Part shown: piece after piece, positions 1 to 5,056 of the stretch
How positions within the stretch are numbered: the stretch's first letter is position 1
Layout of the letters: every line of letters starts with the position of its first letter
Source of the DNA: Clostridia bacterium
Lineage (GTDB): Bacteria > Bacillota_E > SLMV01 > PUMD01
Direction: 5' to 3'
DNA length: 5,635 bases
NCBI GenBank assembly: GCA_003562655.1
Contig: PWUC01000007.1
Coordinates: 1 to 5,635, forward strand
Made by a program: the position numbers and the translations under genes
Notes under the pieces: model-generated
Told to the model about the DNA's origin: nothing
Seen by the model: the letters and a program-made list of their open reading frames with translations, nothing else
Database searches by the model: none

Positions 1-851
1 ATCAGACCGCAGCCCACGGCCACCCCGGTCGTGGTAAGAGACAGCAGCACCAAAAGGGGATACATTCCCGCGGCCGAAGGTCTGACCAGTGCCACTGCGA
101 CGCGAAGGGGCACATCGGCCCAGGCCACGTGGCGGTAGACCTCGGCCATGATCCTCCATTCGGCCCAGCATAGAAGGCCCAGCATTGCTCCTCCCAGTGC
201 CGCCCCTGCGGCACTGAGTTTCGCCCGATGGCTCACTGCCAGGTCAGGAAACACTGCCATGGCGAAGACGAGGTTGTAGCTGACGTACAATACTGGGGCC
301 ACCGGCGCTGCCCCGGTGTCCAGTCCACCCATGTCACGGGTGAGAGGTGGCGTCAGTTCGAGGGCCGTCGACAGAAGGGTGAGAGCGAGAACGGCCAGAA
401 GGACCGTGTTCACCGTGCCGATGCCCCGGGGGCCGATCAGAAGGCAGCTGCCCACCGCCACGGCCAGGCCGACGGCGCCGAGGGGAGGTGGAAAGCCCCA
501 TCCATCCGCCAGGGCCCCTGCGGCAGAGAAGACGACTCCGAGTATCAGCAGGTAGAAGAGGGTGAGGACCCGTCCGACCCAGCGTCTGGTTGACCGGCCA
601 ACACAGGCGGCTGCGATGATCTCTGCCGCCGAGGACGCACACAGACGGCTGATCAGGACCATCAGTCCCATCCCTCCGAGAATGAAGCCTCCGGAGGCGA
701 TGATCAGGGCCGCCGCACCCCCATCCAGTGGCGATGCAAAGAAGTGAAACACCTCTCTACCAGTGGCGAAGCCCCCGCCGACCACTGCGCCCACATAGGC
801 CGCTGCAATCGTGAACATGTGGAGGGGACCCGCCGACCCTCGACCGGGCAT
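1..851 (-). CDS. YkvI-family integral membrane protein (C-terminus outside window)
   Basis: The frame is open from an ATG at 851 to the left edge, giving 283 codons with no stop, so the C-terminus is missing. The protein is very hydrophobic. I see about eight membrane segments, near residues 13-37, 45-68, 91-113, 124-140, 146-163, 184-204, 212-230 and 256-280. The N-terminal helix carries the glycine-rich signature AAAYVGAVVGGGFATGRE (residues 16-33) followed by a Phe-rich HFF. This matches the first helix of the YkvI family, whose members (usually around 350 residues) resemble APC/LeuT-fold transporters; the substrate is unknown. The start at 851 has a good Shine-Dalgarno site (GGAGGT, 6 nt spacing). 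Family members usually begin close to the helix, so the ATG at residue 12 is an alternative, but it has no ribosome binding site. The gene is divergent from yyaC. Family assignment is fairly sure; transport function is inferred. Confidence 0.85.
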   Translation of the reverse strand, partial: MPGRGSAGPLHMFTIAAAYVGAVVGGGFATGREVFHFFASPLDGGAAALIIASGGFILGGMGLMVLISRLCASSAAEIIAAACVGRSTRRWVGRVLTLFYLLILGVVFSAAGALADGWGFPPPLGAVGLAVAVGSCLLIGPRGIGTVNTVLLAVLALTLLSTALELTPPLTRDMGGLDTGAAPVAPVLYVSYNLVFAMAVFPDLAVSHRAKLSAAGAALGGAMLGLLCWAEWRIMAEVYRHVAWADVPLRVAVALVRPSAAGMYPLLVLLSLTTTGVAVGCGL

Positions 852-857
852 GGGCTG

Positions 858-863
858 ACCTCC
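858..863 (-). promoter_or_regulatory. Ribosome binding site of the YkvI-family gene
   Basis: GGAGGT on the minus strand lies 6 nt upstream of the ATG at 851. It decides in favour of this start over the in-frame ATG eleven codons downstream, which is preceded by a pyrimidine-rich stretch with no Shine-Dalgarno match. Confidence 0.75.
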
Positions 864-874
864 GTTCGACCCAT

Positions 875-903
875 ACATATTCTGGGGTCAACCTCCATAT
901 ACT
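875..903 (+). promoter_or_regulatory. Candidate forespore sigma (SigF/SigG-like) promoter for yyaC
   Basis: ACATA at 875-879 resembles the -35 element GYATA/GHATR. After a 15-nt spacer, CCATATACT at 895-903 matches the A-n-A-H-T half of the SigF -10 consensus (GGnnAnAHT) but lacks the GG. It also contains CATATAC, a partial SigG-type -10. Transcription would start near 910 and leave a leader of about 26 nt before the ATG at 936. The yyaC family is sporulation-associated, and B. subtilis yyaC is, to my recollection, in the SigF regulon, so a forespore promoter is expected. The match is partial and the surrounding DNA is AT-rich, so it could be chance. Confidence 0.3.
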
Positions 904-904
904 T

Positions 905-916
905 CAGGTATGCCTG
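905..916. repeat. Short imperfect palindrome upstream of yyaC
   Basis: CAGGTATGCCTG is a 12-bp near-palindrome (CAGG and CCTG arms, with AT at the centre). It sits just downstream of the candidate -10 element and near the predicted transcription start of yyaC. It could be an operator half-site pair or simply chance; nothing else supports either reading. Confidence 0.2.
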
Positions 917-924
917 TGGGGCAT

Positions 925-930
925 GGGAGG
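925..930 (+). promoter_or_regulatory. Ribosome binding site of yyaC
   Basis: GGGAGG lies 5 nt before the ATG at 936. It fixes this start against the much longer in-frame extension reaching back to 744, which would run antisense through the divergent membrane-protein gene. Confidence 0.8.
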
Positions 931-935
931 AAACC

Positions 936-1490
936 ATGAAGATCAGATTTGATCCACGTAGAAATACCCCGGGGGAGCTGGGTAGGCACGTGGCAAGGAT
1001 CTGCTGGCCCTCACCCTTCGAGGTGGTCTGCGTTGGCACCGACCGATCCACCGGCGACGCCCTCGGGCCGTTGATCGGGTCCATTTTGGAGGCGGAGTGC
1101 AAGGATCTGCAGACCTGGGGGACCATCGATGCCCCGATCCACGCCGCCAACCTGCGTGAGTTCGTCCAGGGGTACGACGCCCTCACACCCGTGCTGGCCA
1201 TTGATGCGTGCCTTGGCTCACGCAGACACGTGGGTACGGTATCCCTCTCAGATTCACCCCTTCGACCTGGAGCTGGCGTCAGGAAACGTCTTCCCGAGGT
1301 CGGCAGCATGCACATAGCGGGTACCGTAAATGTGAACGGTTTCATGGAGTACTACGTGCTTCAGAACACCCGGCTGAGCCTGGTCATGGCGATGGCAAGG
1401 TGGATTGCTGAGGGGATCAGACATGGGGCCGAGATTCTGGGCACAGAAGACGACGCGGTCGTGTCAACATCGGGCCAGAAAGTGGATTGA
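936..1490 (+). CDS. yyaC: YyaC-family sporulation protein (DUF1256)
   Basis: This 184-residue protein matches the YyaC family (DUF1256), a sporulation-associated family with a fold related to the GPR spore protease and hydrogenase-maturation (HybD-like) peptidases; its substrate is not established. The visible motifs follow the family order: VCVGTDRSTGDALGP (31-45), the HybD-like nucleophile-loop region; GTIDAPIHA (62-70); LAIDACLG (87-94); PLRPGAGV (108-115); and the long C-terminal signature VGSMHIAGTVNV then NGFMEYYVLQNTRL (122-147). Length is normal for the family. The start is set by GGGAGG 5 nt upstream. The gene stands alone on the plus strand, divergent from the YkvI-type gene and convergent with the YkuS-type gene, so it is probably transcribed by itself, plausibly in the forespore. 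It is good evidence that the host belongs to a spore-forming lineage. Identity is very sure; protease activity is an inference from fold. Confidence 0.95.
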   Translation: MKIRFDPRRNTPGELGRHVARICWPSPFEVVCVGTDRSTGDALGPLIGSILEAECKDLQTWGTIDAPIHAANLREFVQGYDALTPVLAIDACLGSRRHVGTVSLSDSPLRPGAGVRKRLPEVGSMHIAGTVNVNGFMEYYVLQNTRLSLVMAMARWIAEGIRHGAEILGTEDDAVVSTSGQKVD

Positions 1491-1496
1491 AATCAT

Positions 1497-1537
1497 AGCC
1501 CGGTCCCTCTTTTGACAACCGGCCGTTGAACCGGGCT
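1497..1537. terminator. Nested hairpin between convergent genes, possible bidirectional terminator
   Basis: Outer arms AGCCCGGT (1497-1504) and ACCGGGCT (1530-1537) pair perfectly over 8 bp. Inside the 25-nt loop a smaller stem, CAAC (1516-1519) with GTTG (1525-1528), can form. A competing stem, CCGGT (1500-1504) with ACCGG (1518-1522), is also possible. It lies between the stop codons of yyaC (1490) and the YkuS-type gene (1550), where a shared terminator is expected. Neither side has a clear T-tract after the stem, so intrinsic termination would be weak or would need help. Confidence 0.45.
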
Positions 1538-1549
1538 GCTGCATATCCC

Positions 1550-1825
1550 TCAGCTTCCTCCAATCACCTCCAGGCGCTGCCGGACGGCTGCTACCACCTG
1601 ATCCGGATCCATGCCGGTCGCATCGATCACCGGCACGTTGACTCTCATGTCGTGCTGGCCCATCATGTTCTCGTCGCCCCCGGTGATGACCACGGCATCC
1701 ACGTCACCGGGGATGTTCGCACCGATCGCGGGGATCGCCGTGATTTCGAACCCAGACCGGGAAAGCCTCTGCGACACTGCCTTCAGGCCTTGCTCCACCG
1801 CAATTCTTCCCTCATGCACGATCAT
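1550..1825 (-). CDS. YkuS-family protein (UPF0180)
   Basis: This small protein of 91 residues has no signal peptide or membrane segment. It matches the UPF0180/YkuS family of Firmicutes, whose function is unknown. Family hallmarks seen are RIAVEQGL near the N-terminus (7-14), an alternating strand and loop region, the central VDAVVITGG-DENMMG block (42-56), a VIDATGM strand-turn (66-72) and a C-terminal VVAAVRQRL helix. I chose the ATG at 1825, which has GGAAGGG just upstream (4 nt). The adjacent GTG at 1828 lies too close to that site, and a GTG at 1819 is a further possibility. It is the last gene of the minus-strand run, 43 nt after the phosphoribosyltransferase stop, and ends at a convergent hairpin. 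Family call is confident; start is uncertain by a few residues. Confidence 0.85.
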   Translation of the reverse strand: MIVHEGRIAVEQGLKAVSQRLSRSGFEITAIPAIGANIPGDVDAVVITGGDENMMGQHDMRVNVPVIDATGMDPDQVVAAVRQRLEVIGGS

Positions 1826-1868
1826 CACACCCTTCCACTGTAGACTGAGCGGAAAGGGTGCCGCCTAT

Positions 1869-2492
1869 TCATCTGCATTCGCGCAGATGGCTGAGAACTT
1901 CTGAGTCGCTGACAGGAGAGAACCTCTGGTAGAACTGACCGACGGCCATAAATCCCCCGGGCACCGCAATGATTATGGCCTCGTCACATTCAGCCCGAAG
2001 GGCCTCAGCCGCATCCGGAGATGCCACGAGCAGGGCGACTGTAATCGCGGCGGCTCCCAGGTTCTTGAGGGAGGCCACGGAGGCGCGGAGCGTCAGACCG
2101 GTGGCAGCTCCGTCATCGACCAGGATCACCCTCCTGTCTCTCGCGCCGTCACCAACCGATCCATAGAGGTCAACCCGCCGCTCCAGCTCGGTCAGAGCCT
2201 CCTGACTGGCGGCTTCAAACTCCCTCTCGGTGAGGGCACCGAGAGAACGCATCCGTGGATCGCGCAGGGCCGTCCCGTCCTCGCCCACTGCCCCCACTGC
2301 CAGTTCCGGGTTCCATGGTGCGCGGATCTTGTTCGACACCGCCGCATGCAGGGGGAGGTCAAGGGCACCCGCAATGATCGCCGCCACCGGAATGCCACCC
2401 CGGGGAACGCCGAGGACCAGGTCGTATTCCCTGCCTCCCTCGAGAATCTTCTCCGTCAGCTGGCGGCCGGCATCGATTCTATCTTTGAACAC
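1869..2492 (-). CDS. Phosphoribosyltransferase-fold protein
   Basis: This soluble protein of 207 residues belongs to the type I phosphoribosyltransferase superfamily. It carries the PRPP-binding loop as RVILVDDGAATGLT (121-134), the N-terminal LGVPRGGIPVA (27-37), NPELAVGAVGEDG (61-73) and a C-terminal FYQRF-SPVSDSEV (187-199). These mark the broad PRT family of uncharacterised stand-alone proteins, not a known purine or pyrimidine salvage enzyme; the acceptor base is unknown. The frame stays open back to 2636, but that would overlap the end of the lipid kinase gene. I chose the GTG at 2492 because a strong GGAGGTGA lies 8 nt upstream and the resulting MFKDRIDAGRQL is the usual start of this family. 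A GTG at 2504 is part of the Shine-Dalgarno site itself. It lies 37 nt after the kinase and is likely co-transcribed with it. Confidence 0.88.
   Translation of the reverse strand: MFKDRIDAGRQLTEKILEGGREYDLVLGVPRGGIPVAAIIAGALDLPLHAAVSNKIRAPWNPELAVGAVGEDGTALRDPRMRSLGALTEREFEAASQEALTELERRVDLYGSVGDGARDRRVILVDDGAATGLTLRASVASLKNLGAAAITVALLVASPDAAEALRAECDEAIIIAVPGGFMAVGQFYQRFSPVSDSEVLSHLRECR
1870..1889. repeat. Short hairpin at the stop codon of the phosphoribosyltransferase gene
   Basis: CATCTGC (1870-1876) and GCAGATG (1883-1889) form a perfect 7-bp stem with a 6-nt loop. It covers the last codons and two bases of the stop codon. No T-tract follows on the minus strand. It may be a small mRNA-stabilising or attenuating element between this gene and the YkuS-type gene, or simply a by-product of coding sequence. 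Confidence 0.3.
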
Positions 2493-2500
2493 TGTCTGTC

Positions 2501-2508
2501 TCACCTCC
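2501..2508 (-). promoter_or_regulatory. Ribosome binding site deciding the phosphoribosyltransferase start
   Basis: GGAGGTGA on the minus strand, 8 nt before the GTG at 2492, is a near-perfect Shine-Dalgarno sequence. It contains the in-frame GTG at 2504, which therefore cannot be a well-placed start. Confidence 0.75.
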
Positions 2509-2529
2509 CCGGTGGGACGGGTCGTCTTC

Positions 2530-3528
2530 TCAGAACAGGACAGGCAGGACCCTCGGCAGGGCATCGATCTCCACGGATCCAGTTCCAACGTAGTCTCCGT
2601 CAGCATGGATATTGGTATCGGCGGTTCCCCTGACACTGAGACGGCGCGCCCGGAAGTAGGCCACCTCCGGTTCGAGTATGTGTCGGCCGGTGAAACTGCT
2701 GCGCAGCACCCGGAGCAGGCGCAGTCGACTGACGGGTCCCGCCAGCATCACATCCAGGTAGCCGTCCCGCGGTTCTGCGTGGGGCAGCAGCATCATCCCG
2801 CCGCCCAGGAAGCGACCCACACCCGCGAGGACGAGCAGAAATCGCTGCCGGACAGTGATGTCCTCGCGCCCGTCATCTGTTCTGGCCGTCACCATTGTGC
2901 GCCAGCGACGCGGTTCACACCCCTCAACGGGGACCACGTCGGACATGTGTATTTGCAGCAACCTGCTGCTGAGCGCAATGAACCGCAAAAAGATCCCGGC
3001 CAGATACGGTAGAGCACCGCCCAGCCTTCGCGGAAGGCGGTTCGCCGTGGCGGCGACATCGGCGTCGAAGCCGGCTCCACACATGTTGATGAAGTAGGAT
3101 GAACCTGCTACAGTTGTCAGCCTGCCCACGTCCACTCGCCGCTCCGCCGCGTGGCCCGTCAGGGCCCACCACTGCTTCATCCACAGGTCCTTCAACTTCC
3201 CCCCGACCTCGAAGGTCCGCGCGAAGTCATTGCCCCTCCCGAGGGGGAGGAGACCCATGACCGGGCCGGTGTACCTTGAGTTGACCAACCCCGCACTCAG
3301 TAAGCCGTTGACCACTTCCTGGATGGTGCCATCTCCGCCCACTGGTACGACGGCATCGTACTGTTCTGTGACCGCCCTCGCAGCGAGCCGCACGCCCTCC
3401 CCTGGTGAGCGGGTCTGCACATGATTGAATGCCGCGCCCGGGGGGAGCTGCGGCCTCAATACCCTCCAGCCTCTGAGAGCCCGCCCTCCCCCGGCGATCG
3501 GATTGACGATGAAAAGCACCTTCGTCAT
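2530..3528 (-). CDS. Diacylglycerol-kinase-family lipid kinase (YegS/DgkB type)
   Basis: This 332-residue cytoplasmic protein is of full family length. It shows the ATP-binding lipid-kinase core in order: the N-terminal VLFIVNPIAGGGRA (4-17), VPVGGDGTIQEVVNGLL (61-77) with the GGDGT catalytic motif, LLPLGRGNDFART (93-105), FINMCGAGFDADVA (146-159), a GGGMMLLPHAEPRDGYLDV block (242-260) and a C-terminal IHADGDYVG (317-325). Members phosphorylate diacylglycerol or related lipids with ATP. In Gram-positive bacteria DgkB recycles diacylglycerol released during lipoteichoic acid synthesis. The exact lipid here cannot be read from sequence; sphingosine-like or multidrug-related BmrU annotations belong to the same family. 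The ATG at 3528 has GGAG 6 nt upstream. It follows the bactofilin by 35 nt and precedes the phosphoribosyltransferase by 37 nt, consistent with one transcript. Confidence 0.93.
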   Translation of the reverse strand: MTKVLFIVNPIAGGGRALRGWRVLRPQLPPGAAFNHVQTRSPGEGVRLAARAVTEQYDAVVPVGGDGTIQEVVNGLLSAGLVNSRYTGPVMGLLPLGRGNDFARTFEVGGKLKDLWMKQWWALTGHAAERRVDVGRLTTVAGSSYFINMCGAGFDADVAATANRLPRRLGGALPYLAGIFLRFIALSSRLLQIHMSDVVPVEGCEPRRWRTMVTARTDDGREDITVRQRFLLVLAGVGRFLGGGMMLLPHAEPRDGYLDVMLAGPVSRLRLLRVLRSSFTGRHILEPEVAYFRARRLSVRGTADTNIHADGDYVGTGSVEIDALPRVLPVLF

Positions 3529-3563
3529 CAGCGGCTCCGTTCGTGGATGCTGCCCTGGGGCTG

Positions 3564-3971
3564 CTACTTTGCCTGCCCTGCATCAGAGCGGCTGTCCGCG
3601 GATGCGCCGCCACTGGCATCACCGGGCATCCGGGTGCAGCCGTTCAGGACCGCACCCTTGTCAACGACCAGGTCAGCGCAGCTCACGTCGCCGCTGACAA
3701 CCGCACTCGATGCGAGTTCTACCAGGCCAGTGCTGTGGACATCTCCGTCAACGGTTCCCGAGATCTTCACCGTCCTCGCACAGATCCTGGCCTGCACCTT
3801 TGCCGTCTCGGCCACGATGACGTCGCCAGCGACCTCAATGGTGCCGTTCATACAGCCATCGATCCGGACGCTCCCATCGCCCGTCAGGGTTCCCTCCATG
3901 CAGGTGCCCGCTCCCAGCACCGTCGCGATCTTCCCGGGATCGGTCGACCTGGTCCTGTCTCTGGTGAACAT
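3564..3971 (-). CDS. Bactofilin (polymer-forming cytoskeletal protein)
   Basis: This 135-residue protein consists of a single bactofilin (DUF583) domain at about residues 15-113, flanked by a short charged N-terminus and a disordered Gly/Ser/Ala/Asp-rich C-terminal tail. The domain shows the expected short beta-strand repeats of a right-handed beta-helix: TVLGAGTCMEGTLTGDG, then SVRIDGCMNGTIEVAG, VKISGTVDGDV, VELASSAVVSGDV and LVVDKGAVLNG. Bactofilins assemble into nucleotide-independent filaments at the membrane and organise envelope enzymes. The gene lies 25 nt after the M23 peptidase, the partnership seen for CcmA and Csd peptidases in Helicobacter pylori. The ATG at 3971 is preceded by GAGGAAGGGG at a rather long spacing (10 nt); no other in-frame start fits. 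Five cysteines (24, 40, 64, 98, 112) are unusual for such a small bactofilin. Confidence 0.93.
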   Translation of the reverse strand: MFTRDRTRSTDPGKIATVLGAGTCMEGTLTGDGSVRIDGCMNGTIEVAGDVIVAETAKVQARICARTVKISGTVDGDVHSTGLVELASSAVVSGDVSCADLVVDKGAVLNGCTRMPGDASGGASADSRSDAGQAK

Positions 3972-3996
3972 GGATGATGAGCCCCTTCCTCAGTAA

Positions 3997-4965
3997 CTAC
4001 GGCAGGTAGGGCCAGGGATTGACCGGTTCTCCATCACGATGCAGCTCCCAGTGCAGATGGGGACCGGTTGTGCGCCCCGTTGTTCCCACGTGTGCAATGA
4101 TCTGTCCTGCAACAACCCTCTCTCCCACGCTGACCGTAATCTCATTGCAGTGACCGTATAGCGTCGTTATCTCCTCAGAATGCCGAATTGTGACCGTCTC
4201 GCCGTAATAGGGCAACCTACCTACAAATATCACCGTTCCTGGAGCAGACGCTACTATTGGCGTCCCCAGAGGCGCGACAATGTCGAGGGCTCCGTGAAAC
4301 TGCCAGACCCCCGTCACGGGCGAGATCCGCCACCCGTAGTTGGAGCTGACGTACCCGCCCGCCACAGGCCAACGGTGGAGGGTGTCCGCAGTGTTCACCA
4401 TCTGCAGCCCCAGTTCACTCCTCAGGTCGAGCAAGTTCTGCAGGTAGTCCTGTATCCTCCCCGCCAAAACCCACAGCTTCGGTTCAACGGCGCCCGGCCG
4501 CTGCTCGCCATCCGTCCCCAGCTCCCGGAGCGGAGCGAGTGGATTCTCGGGCCCGGCACCGAGAAAGAGCTGGGCCGCGGCCTGATCGGCCGCTGGCGAG
4601 CGAAGAGACGCTATGGACGCGCCGATAGCAGGGTCAAGGCCGATGGCCGCGCGCAGTTGCCGGTCGAGCTCAGCCACGTCCTCCAGGCTCTGCTCCACGC
4701 TCCTCATCTGGTCATCGAATTCAGCAAGGGCCTGCTCCTGACGAAGGATGATCTCTTCCAGCTCGTCCACCCGTTCCGCCTCAATGCGCCAGTGCTGGTA
4801 GTTGGCCCATAGGGCGGGGGCCACCATGGCAGCAAGGAGCACAAGGGCCAGCACCACGCCGAGGAGGCAGCGCGGCAGCCGGATGGTGACCGGGGGAACC
4901 GATGCGTCCCTCAGAATGATCACAGTCCAGTGCATATCCTTCGAGGTTCGCCTTCTCTCGGGCAT
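3997..4965 (-). CDS. Membrane-anchored M23 peptidoglycan endopeptidase with coiled coil
   Basis: This 322-residue protein has a basic cytoplasmic N-terminus, one membrane helix (about 33-53), an acidic coiled-coil segment rich in Glu, Gln and Leu (about 58-105), a linker, and a C-terminal LytM/M23 domain (about 198-318). The expected catalytic residues are all visible: HGALD (H224, D228) and HLH (H303, H305), giving zinc ligands H224, D228 and H305, plus H272 in YGHC and H303 as catalytic histidines. It should therefore be an active zinc metallopeptidase cutting peptide cross-links in peptidoglycan outside the membrane. I chose the ATG at 4965, with AAAGGGGG 4 nt upstream. A GTG at 5022 would add 19 residues with a weaker site and would lie inside the loop of an inverted repeat. 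It follows the DUF554 gene by 86 nt and is followed directly by bactofilin, suggesting a joint role in cell shape or septal/sporulation wall remodelling. Confidence 0.93.
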   Translation of the reverse strand: MPERRRTSKDMHWTVIILRDASVPPVTIRLPRCLLGVVLALVLLAAMVAPALWANYQHWRIEAERVDELEEIILRQEQALAEFDDQMRSVEQSLEDVAELDRQLRAAIGLDPAIGASIASLRSPAADQAAAQLFLGAGPENPLAPLRELGTDGEQRPGAVEPKLWVLAGRIQDYLQNLLDLRSELGLQMVNTADTLHRWPVAGGYVSSNYGWRISPVTGVWQFHGALDIVAPLGTPIVASAPGTVIFVGRLPYYGETVTIRHSEEITTLYGHCNEITVSVGERVVAGQIIAHVGTTGRTTGPHLHWELHRDGEPVNPWPYLP

Positions 4966-4969
4966 GGAG

Positions 4970-4977
4970 CCCCCTTT
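4970..4977 (-). promoter_or_regulatory. Ribosome binding site deciding the M23 peptidase start
   Basis: AAAGGGGG on the minus strand lies 4 nt before the ATG at 4965 (7 nt if counted from the AAAGG core). It is purine-rich and better than anything before the upstream GTG at 5022. It begins 8 nt downstream of the inverted repeat spanning 4986-5056. Confidence 0.6.
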
Positions 4978-4985
4978 CTGGCGCA

Positions 4986-5056
4986 CCTGACCTTTTGCGG
5001 ATCCGTAGTCTCTATTCGACACCGCACCTTCAGGCTCCTTCGGGCGAAAGGTCAGG
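4986..5056. repeat. 13-bp inverted repeat between DUF554 stop and M23 leader
   Basis: CCTGACCTTTTGC (4986-4998) is the reverse complement, with one mismatch (a G-U pair on one RNA strand), of GCGAAAGGTCAGG (5044-5056). The arms are 45 nt apart. The distal arm includes the DUF554 stop codon (5052-5054), and the proximal arm ends 8 nt before the M23 ribosome binding site. No T-tract follows, so it is not a classical terminator. It may be an mRNA structure or a protein-binding site that sets expression of the downstream genes. Confidence 0.45.

Noticed and set aside
886..891. TTGACC on the minus strand as a -35 element for the YkvI-type gene
   Set aside because: No acceptable -10 hexamer is found at 16-18 nt downstream on that strand.
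744..935. 64-codon N-terminal extension of yyaC
   Set aside because: It would run antisense into the divergent membrane-protein gene, and family members begin close to the ATG at 936, which has its own ribosome binding site.
908..936. GTATG plus GGAAACCAT as a SigF promoter for yyaC
   Set aside because: The -10 would overlap the ribosome binding site and the start codon at 936, leaving no usable leader.
704..1345. 213-codon minus-strand frame opposite yyaC
   Set aside because: It overlaps both yyaC and the start of the YkvI-type gene in another frame and shows no domain signature.
2493..2636. 48-residue N-terminal extension of the phosphoribosyltransferase
   Set aside because: It overlaps the end of the lipid kinase gene and does not resemble the family; the GTG at 2492 has an excellent Shine-Dalgarno site.
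2230..3012. 260-codon open frame on the plus strand across the phosphoribosyltransferase and lipid kinase genes
   Set aside because: It is antisense to two well-supported genes, its translation has no recognisable motif, and it is rich in the Arg/Pro/Ser/Gly runs typical of shadow frames in GC-rich DNA.
4180..4812. 210-codon plus-strand frame opposite the M23 gene
   Set aside because: It is antisense to a gene with intact catalytic motifs and has no recognisable domain of its own.
4966..5022. 19-residue extension of the M23 peptidase from a GTG at 5022
   Set aside because: The upstream start has a weaker ribosome binding site and lies in the loop of an inverted repeat; AAAGGGGG before the ATG at 4965 is better. 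Not fully excluded.
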